From Cycloclasticus sp. (lineage in GTDB: Bacteria > Pseudomonadota > Gammaproteobacteria > Methylococcales > Cycloclasticaceae), in contig JAGPVU010000045.1 of assembly GCA_018066825.1 (NCBI GenBank), positions 1 through 5,596 of the forward strand: a stretch of 5,596 bases of DNA. The letters run 5' to 3'. Position numbers and translations under genes: made by a program. Each line of letters opens with the position of its first letter. The stretch's first letter is position 1. Below, piece by piece: positions 5,547 to 5,596 of this stretch. The notes beneath the pieces are model-generated. The model saw nothing but the letters and a program-made list of their open reading frames with translations. It was not told the DNA's origin and made no database searches.

Positions 5547-5596
5547 GCTGGCATAGCTCAGTTGGTAGAGCAGCTGATTTGTAATCAGCAGGTCGT
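5547..5596 (+). tRNA. tRNA-Thr (anticodon TGT), 3' end cut by window
   Basis: The first 50 bases of a tRNA are present. The acceptor strand is GCTGGCA (5547-5553), followed by T8 and A9. The D stem is GCTC/GAGC (5556-5559 with 5568-5571), with a GG-containing D loop. The anticodon stem is GCTGA/TCAGC (5573-5577 with 5585-5589) around the loop TTTGTAA, giving anticodon TGT at 5580-5582, which reads ACA/ACN threonine codons. The variable loop AGGTC starts at 5590 and the T arm is beyond the window. Position after birA and a pantothenate kinase matches thrU, the first tRNA of the thrU-tyrU-glyT-thrT-tufB transcript in E. coli, so more tRNAs and tuf probably follow. Confidence 0.95.

Noticed and set aside
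1..5596. Mobile elements, CRISPR array, phage or defence genes
   Set aside because: All gene products fall in core chromosomal families in a conserved order, and I saw no transposase, spaced repeats or composition break.

Overview
The window reads as ordinary chromosomal DNA from a gammaproteobacterium, probably marine. Three things support this. The stator genes are of the sodium-driven PomA/PomB type. The order biotin ligase, pantothenate kinase, SPOR protein, tRNA-Thr(TGU) matches the birA-side flank of the tRNA-tufB locus in Pseudomonas and, with a different kinase, in E. coli. Base composition is moderate, roughly mid-40s % GC by eye. All genes lie on the + strand and packing is dense. 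I see no insertion sequences, CRISPR array or phage genes.

Layout: (1) bases 1-626 hold the C-terminal part of a PiT/PHO4-family phosphate transporter that begins before the window. (2) A 143-base gap precedes a tight three-gene unit at 770-3032: pomA (TTG start), pomB (1-base overlap) and a PilZ-domain gene (4-base ATGA overlap). PomA and PomB form the ion-conducting stator of the flagellar motor. The co-translated PilZ protein is a plausible motor regulator, but its PilZ motif is split by a long helical insert and one motif residue is changed. (3) After 56 bases comes a second unit at 3089-5502: birA (biotin-protein ligase/repressor), coaX (type III pantothenate kinase) and an inner-membrane protein with SPOR-like folds. 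(4) A strong, stable-RNA-type promoter then leads into a tRNA-Thr gene cut by the window end, probably the first gene of a tRNA-tufB transcript.

The most unexpected signal is a perfect 11-bp hairpin with a 5-base loop and a T7 tract at 3122-3149, inside codons 12-21 of birA. It looks like a textbook (potentially bidirectional) intrinsic terminator placed in coding sequence about 90 bases after the PilZ stop codon. It could end the stator transcript, attenuate birA when the gene is poorly translated, or be a coincidence of codons. A weaker terminator-like hairpin covers the start codon of the SPOR gene. No wholly new multi-gene system is evident. The points of interest are the pomAB-pilZ coupling, the unusual PilZ protein and the terminator embedded in birA.
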